From assembly GCF_008180615.1 (NCBI RefSeq), contig NZ_VTEH01000026.1, positions 13,055-48,000 on the forward strand: a stretch of 34,946 bases of DNA, written 5' to 3'. The DNA comes from Rossellomorea vietnamensis (GTDB taxonomy: Bacteria > Bacillota > Bacilli > Bacillales > Bacillaceae_B). Numbering within the stretch: the first letter of the stretch is position 1; every line of letters begins with the position of its first letter. A program made the translations under genes and the position numbers. Shown here in pieces: positions 25,596-32,969 of this stretch. Under the pieces are notes generated by a model. It ran no database searches, had not been told where the DNA came from, and saw only the letters and a program-made list of their open reading frames with translations.

Positions 25596-25798
25596 GGAGA
25601 TCACCTTTGTTCAGCGGCATTCTTTACATCCTCCTCGGAGTTTTGTTTACGTACTTTGCCGTTATCAATGTAAACGACAATGGCTGGGGATTTTTCGCTT
25701 ACCTTATGGTGCTGCTGGCCACCCTTGATTTCGGATCCGGAATCAGAATGGTTGCCATGCATTTTAAAATTAAAAAACAGTTGAATGATAAGAAATAG
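25592..25798 (+). CDS. ydiK: Small membrane protein YdiK (DUF4305)
   Basis: 68 residues with two hydrophobic helices (about 8-25 and 33-52) joined by NVNDNGWGFFAY, matching the YdiK family. ATG overlaps the ydiL stop, so it is probably translated together with the protease. Ends at a clear terminator. Function unknown. Confidence 0.9.
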   Translation: MRRSPLFSGILYILLGVLFTYFAVINVNDNGWGFFAYLMVLLATLDFGSGIRMVAMHFKIKKQLNDKK

Positions 25799-25800
25799 TG

Positions 25801-25826
25801 GAAGCCTTTAAGAGGGCTTCTTTTTT
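25801..25826 (+). terminator. ydiL-ydiK terminator
   Basis: GAAGCC and GGCTTC form a 6-bp stem with an 8-nt loop followed by six T, three bases past the ydiK stop. Confidence 0.9.
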
Positions 25827-25865
25827 ATGCTGTTTTCCAGTCTCTTTTCATAAACTCTGCTGCTA

Positions 25866-25899
25866 TTTGACACACTATTTCAGAAGAAAATAATTATAA
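25866..25899 (+). promoter_or_regulatory. Possible sigma-A promoter
   Basis: TTGACA at 25866-25871 with a -10-like TAATTA 18 bp on (25890); a better TATAAT at 25894-25899 is 22 bp away, too far. It would drive only the weak ORF at 25923 or a small RNA. Confidence 0.35.
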
Positions 25900-25922
25900 T
25901 TCACCGAAATAACCTGGTAAAC

Positions 25923-26186
25923 ATGAAAAGAAAAGAGCTGCTCTTCAAGATTCGAGCGAAAACCCTTAGTATCTGGAGAAAATTTTTTTCCCAAAAGCAA
26001 CAATGTATGCGAAAACAGCCTTTTTCTAAAAGATTGCCTCTTTTTGAATCCATCTTACAGGAGGATATTTACTGCAAGCCTGCGGGGACCAGGCGGGAAG
26101 TTGAGAATGAGGTTACATACCAGCTGGAAACGGACAGCTCCCTCATTGTTTCACAACCAGTCGATGCACCCCACATGGAACAGTGA
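25923..26186 (+). CDS. Doubtful basic ORF of 87 residues
   Basis: Starts MKRKELLFKIRAKTLSIWRKFF, basic at the N-terminus and acidic towards the C-terminus. There is a possible promoter 50 bases upstream but no ribosome site before the ATG, and I recognise no family. It may be a small gene, the footprint of a small RNA, or chance. Confidence 0.25.
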   Translation: MKRKELLFKIRAKTLSIWRKFFSQKQQCMRKQPFSKRLPLFESILQEDIYCKPAGTRREVENEVTYQLETDSSLIVSQPVDAPHMEQ

Positions 26187-26236
26187 GCAGCCGCTATATC
26201 AGTTTGGAGGCATGGATCTGGATTCTCGCTAGTAAA

Positions 26237-26420
26237 TAAGGGGAAAAATTCCCTTTATTTTACGAAATAGCTTTCGAAACAGCTTAAATAGAGGGAGAAA
26301 TTCCCCTTAAATGTTATAAAAACTAGAAAATAGGCGCTTCTGCTTTAGATAAGGGGAAAATTTCCCCTTATTCAGCATCGAAATAGGCTCAATATGCATT
26401 TAGCGGGAATTTCTCCCCTT
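26237..26420. repeat. Array C: four AT-rich palindromes at about 52-bp steps
   Basis: Four inverted repeats of TAAGGGGAAAATTTCCCCTTA type are centred near 26247, 26299, 26360 and 26411 (steps 52, 61, 51). The third, AAGGGGAAAATTTCCCCTT, is a perfect 9-bp stem around one base; the others carry 1-3 changes. Between them the sequence is only loosely alike. It lies between the convergent ydiK and Gly/Tyr-rich genes. Confidence 0.85.
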
Positions 26421-26519
26421 ATTTTTTCATATGATTACTCAATTTATGACTCATTCGGAGTCGTTCGACTGTAGAGGAAATTCATAACTCTTCAACACCC
26501 CCGCCAACCTAAGGACATA

Positions 26520-26553
26520 AAAAGAGCTTCTCCCATTAAGGAAAAGCTCTTTT
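26520..26553. terminator. Terminator of the Gly/Tyr-rich protein gene
   Basis: AAAAGAGCTT pairs with AAGCTCTTTT (10 bp, 14-nt loop), with T on both sides. On the minus strand it is just past the stop at 26560. Confidence 0.85.
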
Positions 26554-26559
26554 CACCAC

Positions 26560-26811
26560 CTAATAGTAAGGATACGGATAATAAGGGTATGGCGGGTAAT
26601 AATAGGGTCTTGGAGTCAATAAGGCCCCTGCCGCCAGCCCGGTTATAAATGGAAGTCCGAAACCGAAGCCGAAACCTGGCCGCCCAAATCCAAAGCCGGG
26701 GCGTCCGAAACCAAAGCCAGGACGGCCAAAGCCGAAACCGGGACGTCCGAAGAAAATTCTTTGATCGTTAGGATTAATTCCATGGTGATTCACGAACATC
26801 TTCCTCCTCAT
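26560..26811 (-). CDS. Gly/Phe/Tyr-rich repeat protein, probably spore surface
   Basis: 83 residues: a short head, four tandem copies of FGRPGFG (about residues 21-52), a hydrophobic stretch FITGLAAGALLT, and a tail of Pro and Tyr (PYYYPPYPYYPYPYY). Such low-complexity, Tyr- and Gly-rich proteins are common among Bacillus spore coat and spore-associated proteins, where Tyr can be cross-linked; that role is inferred. Two starts compete: ATG at 26811 with no site, and ATG four codons later where AGGAGG is only three bases away. The DNA repeats are about 24 bp and nearly identical, so copy number may vary between strains. Confidence 0.7.
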   Translation of the reverse strand: MRRKMFVNHHGINPNDQRIFFGRPGFGFGRPGFGFGRPGFGFGRPGFGFGFGLPFITGLAAGALLTPRPYYYPPYPYYPYPYY

Positions 26812-26914
26812 TCTCTAGTCTAATGTCACTTACACTATAAAATATGAATGAGACAAGGAAGCCTCTTGGGTATTCGCCCCAGATTTCCTATATTTTCAAC
26901 AAAGTTCCCACACA

Positions 26915-26973
26915 CTTTAGCCCTTTAACGTACGAAGAGGGACTGTCCCTTTTTGCGCTTTAAAGGACTAAAG
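26915..26973. repeat. Imperfect 59-bp palindrome centred on AGGGACTGTCCCT
   Basis: Symmetric about 26944: outer CTTTAG/CTAAAG, then CCTTTA/TAAAGG, inner AGGGAC/GTCCCT. The same core and GCGCTTTA-type arm occur in the palindrome at 10396-10440, so this is a repeated element. It lies past the tatC terminator. Confidence 0.8.
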
Positions 26974-26983
26974 CAACCAGTTC

Positions 26984-27014
26984 AAAAAAAGGAACAACCA
27001 ATTAAGGTTATTCC
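26984..27014 (-). terminator. tatC intrinsic terminator overlapping the stop codon
   Basis: On the minus strand GGAATAACC pairs with GGTTGTTCC (one G-U), 6-nt loop, then seven T. The tatC stop TAA lies inside the left arm. Confidence 0.9.
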
Positions 27015-27781
27015 TCTCTTTTTCTTTCTTCTTCATAGAGTTCTCTCTGCAGCTGTTGTTCTGCCTGGAGCACCTTTTTATAGCCGATTTTGGAAACCCA
27101 GATGCTGATTTCATAAAGAAACAGCAGCGGTACTGTCACCATCAAATGGGATACAATGTCGGGTGGCGTGATGAGCGCTGCGATCACCAGCAAGATGAAA
27201 TACGCATAGCGTCTCATTTGCCCCATAAACATTGGGGTGATGATGCCCAGTCTGGTCAAAAACAGCATGACGACCGGCAGTTGAAACAGCAGCCCGAAAG
27301 GAACGGTCAGCTGGAACAGGAAATGGAAGTATTCATTGATTCCGATGACCTGCTGTATATCCAACTGATCGGACAAATTCATCATGAAGCCGACCACATA
27401 CGGAAAGAGAATGAAATAAGCGAAAGATAATCCTCCCAGAAAAAGCAGCAGGGATATCGGGATATAGCTTAAGGTTACTTTTCGTTCTCTTTCCAGCAGA
27501 CCCGGGCTGATGAACGCCCAAAATTGGAATAAAATCAGCGGAGAAGTCAGGATCAACGAGATGAAGACCATCATCTCCAAATAAATTTTCAATGGATCTG
27601 TCAATCTAAAAGCATTCATGGTCAGCTCTTTCGCTTCATCCGCATGCTGAAGATATCGTATCAGGGGCTCTGCGAGAAAGAAGCTGCCCAGGAAGGCCAA
27701 CATGAAGAAAACGACTACAAACATGAGCCGTTTCCTGAGTTCTCCTATATGTTCATAAATCGTCATTTCGTTATGACTCAT
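27008..27781 (-). CDS. tatC: Sec-independent protein translocase TatC
   Basis: The 257-residue core receptor of the twin-arginine translocase, which binds RR signal peptides and exports folded proteins with TatA. N-terminal MTIYEHIGELRKRL, six hydrophobic helices and the FALLFQLP-like segment of helix 4 (here PFGLLFQLPVVM) are typical. ATG at 27781 is nine bases after AAGGA; a TTG three codons upstream touches that site. It lies 18 bases behind tatA. The order tatA-tatC beside rex corresponds to tatAy-tatCy of B. subtilis. Confidence 0.97.
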   Translation of the reverse strand: MSHNEMTIYEHIGELRKRLMFVVVFFMLAFLGSFFLAEPLIRYLQHADEAKELTMNAFRLTDPLKIYLEMMVFISLILTSPLILFQFWAFISPGLLERERKVTLSYIPISLLLFLGGLSFAYFILFPYVVGFMMNLSDQLDIQQVIGINEYFHFLFQLTVPFGLLFQLPVVMLFLTRLGIITPMFMGQMRRYAYFILLVIAALITPPDIVSHLMVTVPLLFLYEISIWVSKIGYKKVLQAEQQLQRELYEEERKREE

Positions 27782-27799
27782 AGCGTTCAATCCTTACAT

Positions 27800-27973
27800 T
27801 TACTTAGCATCTTTATCTTTGCTGTCATCATCATCTGCTAAGCCTTTTGTTGCGTTTTTAAACTCACGCAATGTATTTCCCATTGCTTTGCCCAATTCCG
27901 GCAGTTTCTTCGGTCCGAAAATCAATAGAGCTACAATTGCGATCAATATGAGGCTACCTGGTCCTAGTGGCAT
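27800..27973 (-). CDS. tatA: Twin-arginine translocase subunit TatA
   Basis: 57 residues: one transmembrane helix (GSLILIAIVALLIFGPKKLPELGK), the FGPKKLPELG hinge, an amphipathic helix and an acidic-basic tail, the standard TatA layout. It probably also covers the TatB role, as in other Bacilli without TatB. ATG at 27973 is seven bases after GGAGG; the GTG three codons upstream overlaps that site. Confidence 0.97.
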   Translation of the reverse strand: MPLGPGSLILIAIVALLIFGPKKLPELGKAMGNTLREFKNATKGLADDDDSKDKDAK

Positions 27974-28022
27974 AACGCTCACCTCCTTGTTCTATCATAA
28001 CTTATCGTTTTTATTTTTGCTA

Positions 28023-28697
28023 TCATGTTCTATTTTCTTCTTGTGACATTTCGGTGTCTTCTTCAGAATAGTTTTTCAGGAAATATACCAGCGACTGAAG
28101 TTCTACCGCCAGATCAATATGATGTATCCTGATATGATCTGGTGCTGTCAGCCGGGCAGGTGTGAAATTCAAGATTCCTTTAATGTTGGCCTCGACAAGC
28201 CTGTCGGTAATGTTTTGGGCCGATCCAACAGGAACAGTTAGTATCGCTACCTCTATATCATTGTCCTCCAGATGTTTCTCCATATCATCGAGACTGTATA
28301 CCGGTACGTCACTGATGATAGATCCCACCTTTTCAGGAGCGACATCAAACGCCATCTCTATTTTTGTATTATTATTTTTGATAAAATTATAGTGAAGAAA
28401 TGCGGTCCCCAGGTTTCCTACACCGATCAGGACGACCTTCGTCAACTCATCCTGGTCGAGCGTTTTGCTGAAGAATGAGAGCAGATAGTTAACATTGTAA
28501 CCATACCCTTTCTTTCCTAACGCACCAAAGTAAGAAAAATCCCTTCGGATTGTGGCGGAGTCTACCTTTACTGCTTCACTCAGCTCCTTCGAAGAAACCC
28601 GCTGTTTTCCCGAGGAGTGTAAATTCTTGATAAATCTATAGTATAACGGCAGCCGTTTAGCTGTCGCTTGTGGAATCTTTGCACTTTCCTGATTCAT
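28023..28697 (-). CDS. rex: Redox-sensing repressor Rex
   Basis: A 224-residue NADH/NAD+-responsive repressor of fermentation and anaerobic respiration genes. The N-terminal winged helix (PLYYRFIKNL, SSKELSEAVKVDSATIRRDFSYFGALGKKGYGYNV) is followed by a Rossmann domain with VVLIGVGNLGTA for NADH. ATG at 28697 follows GGGGGA; an ATG two codons earlier touches the site. tatA follows 49 bases later, so it may be co-transcribed with the Tat genes. No Rex site (TTGTGAAN4TTCACAA type) was found nearby. Confidence 0.97.
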   Translation of the reverse strand: MNQESAKIPQATAKRLPLYYRFIKNLHSSGKQRVSSKELSEAVKVDSATIRRDFSYFGALGKKGYGYNVNYLLSFFSKTLDQDELTKVVLIGVGNLGTAFLHYNFIKNNNTKIEMAFDVAPEKVGSIISDVPVYSLDDMEKHLEDNDIEVAILTVPVGSAQNITDRLVEANIKGILNFTPARLTAPDHIRIHHIDLAVELQSLVYFLKNYSEEDTEMSQEENRT

Positions 28698-28796
28698 TAC
28701 CATTCCCCCACAAATTGATTCGCTTGAGCTTTAAGCTTACCTCTCACTTCATCACACTGATAACGCTTCCATATGAACGTGGGAAGTCATCTTTCC

Positions 28797-28825
28797 ATTT
28801 TGTGCTTGTTGACGCCATATGTCAA
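28797..28825 (-). promoter_or_regulatory. Probable rex promoter
   Basis: On the minus strand TTGACA (28820-28825), 17 bp, CAAAAT (28797-28802). About 100 bases upstream of the rex start. The rest of 28704-29065 holds no gene or hairpin I can support. Confidence 0.5.
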
Positions 28826-29065
28826 TTCCTTTTCATGGAAAACTTAATCTAACTACACCATGCGACTCTAAGCTTATTTCCGTCCACACTATCATACACT
28901 ATTTTGCCCTTCCTGTCTGTCCGTTCGACAGGGTGTAACACCCTTAACATTGCCGTCGCTGTTGATTTTGCGATACACTATACTAATAAGCATTCCGTTA
29001 AATAAAGCTTGCTTTTGCGCTCTTTTCCACGCAAAAAAAGAGCCTACTATATAGAGGTGAATGAA

Positions 29066-31000
29066 ATGATATTATTACAAGTCAATCAAATCGTTAAGTC
29101 CTTCGGGGCTGACGTGATCCTGTCCAATATAAAGCTCGAACTTCAGAACCGCGACAGAGTAGCTCTTGTCGGAAGGAACGGAGCGGGTAAATCTACATTA
29201 TTAAAAATCATTTCCGGACAGCTTTCCTATGATTCCGGCGATATTATCAAGCCTAAAGAAACGACCATTGGATACCTCGCCCAGCATACCGGCCTCGAAT
29301 CCGGTTTATCCATCTGGGATGAAATGCTTTTGGTCTTTGATGACCTGCGCAAGATGGAGGAAGATTTAAGGAAGCTCGAGCAGCAGATGGCGGATCCTGC
29401 TGTTTATGAAAATGAAGAAAAATACAGCAGGGTCCTGAAAGAATATGATAGTACGCAGGTAAAATTCAAGGAATCAGGCGGTTATCAATTCGAAGCGGAT
29501 ATCCGTTCCGTCTTGCATGGCTTGAACTTTGCCGGCTTTGATTATAGTACACAGATTTCCACACTAAGCGGAGGGCAAAAAACCCGCCTGGCTCTCGGAA
29601 AGCTTTTACTGACAAAGCCTGATATTCTGATTCTGGACGAGCCTACCAATCACCTTGATATCGATACACTATCCTGGCTGGAGCAGTATCTCCAAGGCTA
29701 TGAAGGGGCGATCCTCATCGTCTCCCATGACCGTTACTTTTTAGATAAAGTCGTGAATCAGGTTTACGAAGTTTCCCGCTCCAACTCGAAGAAATATCAC
29801 GGCAATTACAGTCAGTTCCTTGAAATGAAGGCGGAAATGTTCGAAAGAGAGATGAAACAGTTTGAGCGCCAGCAAGAAGAAGTGGCTAAACTGCAAGATT
29901 TCATCCAGAAAAACATTGCCCGCGCTTCCACGACAAAGCTCGCGCAAAGCCGACGAAAGAAACTGGAGAAAATGGATATCATGGACCGCCCCCAAGGCGA
30001 TGAAAAATCCGCAACCTTCTCCTTTACCATTGACCGTCCAAGCGGAAATGATGTTCTTAAAGTCAATGACTTGGCAATTGGATATGGAGAGGATGTCATT
30101 TCCTCTTCCTTAAACATGTCCATGTCAAAAGGTGACAGTGCCGCCCTTGTAGGTCCAAATGGGGTCGGAAAATCAACGCTTTTAAAAACCTTAATCCAAA
30201 GGCTGAAACCTATTAAAGGAGACTTCACCTTTGGCTCCAATGTTTCCATAGGCTATTATGATCAGGAGCAGGCAGAACTCTCATCCAATAAAACCGTCTT
30301 AAATGAACTGTGGGATGAATACCCAATGAAAGATGAGAAAGACATCAGAACGGTTTTGGGCAACTTCCTCTTTTCCGGTGAAGATGTCTTGAAGCCTGTA
30401 TCTACTCTTAGCGGAGGGGAAAAAGCCAGACTGGCCCTTTCGAAACTGATGCTGCAAAAAGCGAACCTGCTGATCCTTGATGAGCCAACCAACCACTTGG
30501 ACCTGGACAGCAAAGAAGTGCTGGAGTCCGCCCTGATAGATTATCCGGGAACCATCCTATTTGTTTCGCATGACCGTTACTTCATTAACCGGATTGCTAC
30601 AAAGGTGGTCGAGTTATCACAGAATGAAGCAACCGAATTTCTTGGAGATTACGACTACTATATTCAGAAAAAGAACGAGATACTTGAACTTGCCCAGCTT
30701 GAGCAAAGCAATTATGTTAACAGTCCTGCTCCTTTAAAAACAGAAAAACAAAACTATCAGCAGGATAAAGAAGCGAAAAAGCTGGAGAGACAGCGTAAAA
30801 GACGGGTAGAAGAACTCGAAGAACTAATGGAAGAACTTGAGGGGGCCATAAGCAGGATAGAGACTGACTTATGTGATCCTGATATCTTTCAAGACCATGA
30901 AAAAGTAGTGAAGCTGAACAGCGAACTGGAAGAAGCAAAACAATCACTAGAAGAATATATGGAAGAGTGGACCGAAATCGAAGAGCTCCTCCAAACTTAA
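29066..31000 (+). CDS. ydiF: ABC-F family ribosome-associated ATPase (YdiF)
   Basis: 644 residues with two ABC ATPase domains and no membrane segment, the ABC-F layout: Walker A GRNGAGKST and GPNGVGKST, signatures LSGGQKTRL and LSGGEKARL, Walker B LILDEPTNHLD in both, an interdomain linker rich in Arg/Lys/Glu, and a C-terminal coiled coil (about 570-640). ABC-F proteins bind the ribosomal E site and relieve stalling. ATG at 29066 follows GAGGTG; the frame extends to 29009 without a site. Position between rex and tsaD matches B. subtilis ydiF. Confidence 0.95.
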   Translation: MILLQVNQIVKSFGADVILSNIKLELQNRDRVALVGRNGAGKSTLLKIISGQLSYDSGDIIKPKETTIGYLAQHTGLESGLSIWDEMLLVFDDLRKMEEDLRKLEQQMADPAVYENEEKYSRVLKEYDSTQVKFKESGGYQFEADIRSVLHGLNFAGFDYSTQISTLSGGQKTRLALGKLLLTKPDILILDEPTNHLDIDTLSWLEQYLQGYEGAILIVSHDRYFLDKVVNQVYEVSRSNSKKYHGNYSQFLEMKAEMFEREMKQFERQQEEVAKLQDFIQKNIARASTTKLAQSRRKKLEKMDIMDRPQGDEKSATFSFTIDRPSGNDVLKVNDLAIGYGEDVISSSLNMSMSKGDSAALVGPNGVGKSTLLKTLIQRLKPIKGDFTFGSNVSIGYYDQEQAELSSNKTVLNELWDEYPMKDEKDIRTVLGNFLFSGEDVLKPVSTLSGGEKARLALSKLMLQKANLLILDEPTNHLDLDSKEVLESALIDYPGTILFVSHDRYFINRIATKVVELSQNEATEFLGDYDYYIQKKNEILELAQLEQSNYVNSPAPLKTEKQNYQQDKEAKKLERQRKRRVEELEELMEELEGAISRIETDLCDPDIFQDHEKVVKLNSELEEAKQSLEEYMEEWTEIEELLQT

Positions 31001-31001
31001 A

Positions 31002-31042
31002 AAAACTGCTTCAGGTGAATATCCTGAAGCAGTTTTACTTTT
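31002..31042 (+). terminator. ydiF terminator
   Basis: AAAACTGCTTCAGG and CCTGAAGCAGTTTT pair perfectly over 14 bp with a 7-nt loop, followed by ACTTTTTT. Confidence 0.95.
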
Positions 31043-31140
31043 TTATAAATGCTCTTTTATAAACTCTGCTGTGCAACCAGATGAAAGCCCTCTTACTCAG
31101 AAGATCCAGAATTCTATTTCAGTCATGGTATTCCACATAG

Positions 31141-31493
31141 TTATTCACAGAAAAAATGTTATTTTCTCTTTATTCACACCACTTTTCCACATAATCCACA
31201 ATTTAATCCACAGTTATCCCCATTACTAACAAAAAAATAGGAAAATTTTCCTTGTTCTTTTACACAAGGAAAACGATAGTTATCAACAAGTTGTCCACAG
31301 ACTGTGTACAAAACACATGTTCTTATTAAGGCATACTCATCCGTTTACTTATACCCCTTATTTTTCTCGGAGTAACCTTTTCTTCACCAATAGTTATCCC
31401 CGAAGTGTGGAAATCCTGGGGGTATCTTTATGTTTTTGAGAATATTAAGCTCAGATGGCCATACTAGTTTTCCACATCATCCTGTTATCCACA
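31141..31493 (+). promoter_or_regulatory. DnaA-box cluster between ydiF and tsaD
   Basis: Ten DnaA-box-like nonamers in one orientation within 353 bp: TTATTCACA (31141, 31170), TTATCCACA (31485), and one-mismatch forms TTTTCCACA (31183, 31468), TAATCCACA (31192, 31204), TTATCCCCA (31214), TTATCAACA (31280), TTGTCCACA (31291). The region is AT-rich and free of genes. To my knowledge B. subtilis has a DnaA-binding cluster beside gcp (tsaD), so this is probably its counterpart; such clusters titrate DnaA and affect initiation timing. Confidence 0.85.
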
Positions 31494-31545
31494 AGGTTTT
31501 AAGTATGATGCCAATAAAAGATTCACCTTAGATTGCTTGAATCAA

Positions 31546-31677
31546 GGGTCTCTTGAACGATCCTGGAGACACTCTACAACTCAAAACACGGTTTCCACTG
31601 GTCTCTTAGACACTCCTTGAGACCACTTCATCTCGAAATTCGCATTCTACGGGTCTCTTGAACACTCATTGAGACCC
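31546..31677. repeat. Array D: three hairpin units at 52-53 bp
   Basis: GGTCTC starts at 31547, 31600 and 31652 (steps 53 and 52). Each is followed by a loop of about 12 nt and GAGAC(C). The second stem is TGGTCTC/GAGACCA and the third GGGTCTC/GAGACCC, so the outer pair changed from T-A to G-C together. The first is weaker (GTCTC/GAGAC). Confidence 0.85.
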
Positions 31678-31740
31678 TCTAAACTTTGAAAGAGAGATAG
31701 GTTATGGTTCCCCTCCTTCTTCTTACATATTGTGAGGGAA

Positions 31741-31867
31741 AACCAACTGCTCATGACCGAAGTTCACGTAGCCTCGTACATATCTTGATGAAAAACCATC
31801 CTCTTCCGACCGAAGTTCCCACAACTTCATACACTACTTATAAAAAATCATCCTCTCCCTACCGAAG
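31741..31867. repeat. Array E: units at 52-53 bp
   Basis: The marker ACCGAAG with preceding AAACCA-type sequence recurs at 31755, 31808 and 31860 (steps 53 and 52), with upstream markers at 31741, 31794 and 31846 in the same phase. Unit 2 has GAAGTT/AACTTC around five bases and unit 3 has AAGATATCTT; unit 1 lacks a clear stem. A decayed unit may precede at about 31690. Confidence 0.75.
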
Positions 31868-31917
31868 ATATCTTAATAGCTCCCCAAACTTAAATACGCT
31901 CCCCCACTAATCATCAA

Positions 31918-31951
31918 ACAAAAAAGCCTGAGAGATTTCTCCCTCAAGCCT
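31918..31951 (-). terminator. tsaD terminator overlapping the stop
   Basis: On the minus strand AGGCTTGAGGGA pairs with TCTCTCAGGCTT (12 bp, three G-U pairs), 4-nt loop, then TTTTTTG. It overlaps the tsaD stop codon region. Confidence 0.8.
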
Positions 31952-32969
31952 AAAAACTTTCTATATCAAGACCCGGATTGGCATTCATCGCCATCGAGCC
32001 CCGCTTCCCTTTATCAAACTCAATTGTTCCCGCAGCCGCAATCATCGCAGCGTTATCTGTACATAGCGACAAAGGAGGCACGACAAGCTCCACTCCATCA
32101 AGAGCACCAAACTCTTTTTCCAATGTACTTCTTAATCCTCTATTGGCTGCAACGCCGCCTGCCAGTAGAACCTGTCCAACTCCGTACTGCTTTGCCGCCT
32201 TTAGAGTCTTAGTGACAAGTACATCAATGACACTCGCCTGAAAACTCGCAGCAAGCGTTTCCTGAGCAATGGTTTCCCCACGCTGTTCAGCATTGTGGAC
32301 AGTGTTGATAACAGCTGACTTCAGCCCGCTGAAACTAAAGTCAAACGAGTCCGCTTCCAGCCATGCTCTCGGCAGATTAATCTCCGGTTTTCCTTCTGCT
32401 GCCAGCCGGTCGATATGCGGACCTCCAGGATAAGGCAGGCCAAGTGTCCTTGCTACTTTATCATAAGCTTCTCCAGCAGCATCATCCCGAGTCTCTCCGA
32501 TCACTTCATAAGATCCATGCTCTTTCATATATACCAATTCTGTATGGCCGCCGGATACAACTAAGGAAAGAAGAGGAAATTTCATGTCTGTCACTAATCG
32601 GTTTGCATATATATGTCCGGCGATATGATGAACACCGATAAGCGGAATGCCGTGAGCAAAAGCCAATGCCTTAGCTGCATTTACCCCAATTAGCAGGGCA
32701 CCTACAAGGCCAGGCCCTTCCGTAACAGCGATCGCATCCAATTCCTTTAAACTCATTCCAGCCTGATCGAGCGCTTCCTCTATCACAATCGTGATTTGTT
32801 CCACATGATGGCGTGAGGCAATCTCTGGAACTACTCCACCAAATCGCTTATGGCTTTCGATTTGAGAAGCAACAACATTTGATAGAATCTCTTTACCGTT
32901 TTTAACAATGGAGACCGCTGTCTCATCACAGCTCGTTTCCATTCCTAGGATATACGTATCTTTACTCAT
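31950..32969 (-). CDS. tsaD: tRNA t6A37 threonylcarbamoyltransferase TsaD
   Basis: 339 residues. TsaD transfers the threonylcarbamoyl group to A37 of tRNAs reading ANN codons, acting with TsaB and TsaE. ASKHA fold: GMETSCDETAVSIV, metal-binding HHVEQ and the HHIAGHIYAN histidines, SGGHTELVY, and the C-terminal GGVAANRGLR / DNAAMIAAAG. ATG at 32969 overlaps the end of rimI by eight bases. Last gene of the tsaE-tsaB-rimI-tsaD operon. Confidence 0.98.
   Translation of the reverse strand: MSKDTYILGMETSCDETAVSIVKNGKEILSNVVASQIESHKRFGGVVPEIASRHHVEQITIVIEEALDQAGMSLKELDAIAVTEGPGLVGALLIGVNAAKALAFAHGIPLIGVHHIAGHIYANRLVTDMKFPLLSLVVSGGHTELVYMKEHGSYEVIGETRDDAAGEAYDKVARTLGLPYPGGPHIDRLAAEGKPEINLPRAWLEADSFDFSFSGLKSAVINTVHNAEQRGETIAQETLAASFQASVIDVLVTKTLKAAKQYGVGQVLLAGGVAANRGLRSTLEKEFGALDGVELVVPPLSLCTDNAAMIAAAGTIEFDKGKRGSMAMNANPGLDIESF

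Noticed and set aside
28704..29065. Rex operator near rex
   Set aside because: No TTGTGAAN4TTCACAA-like site found on either strand.
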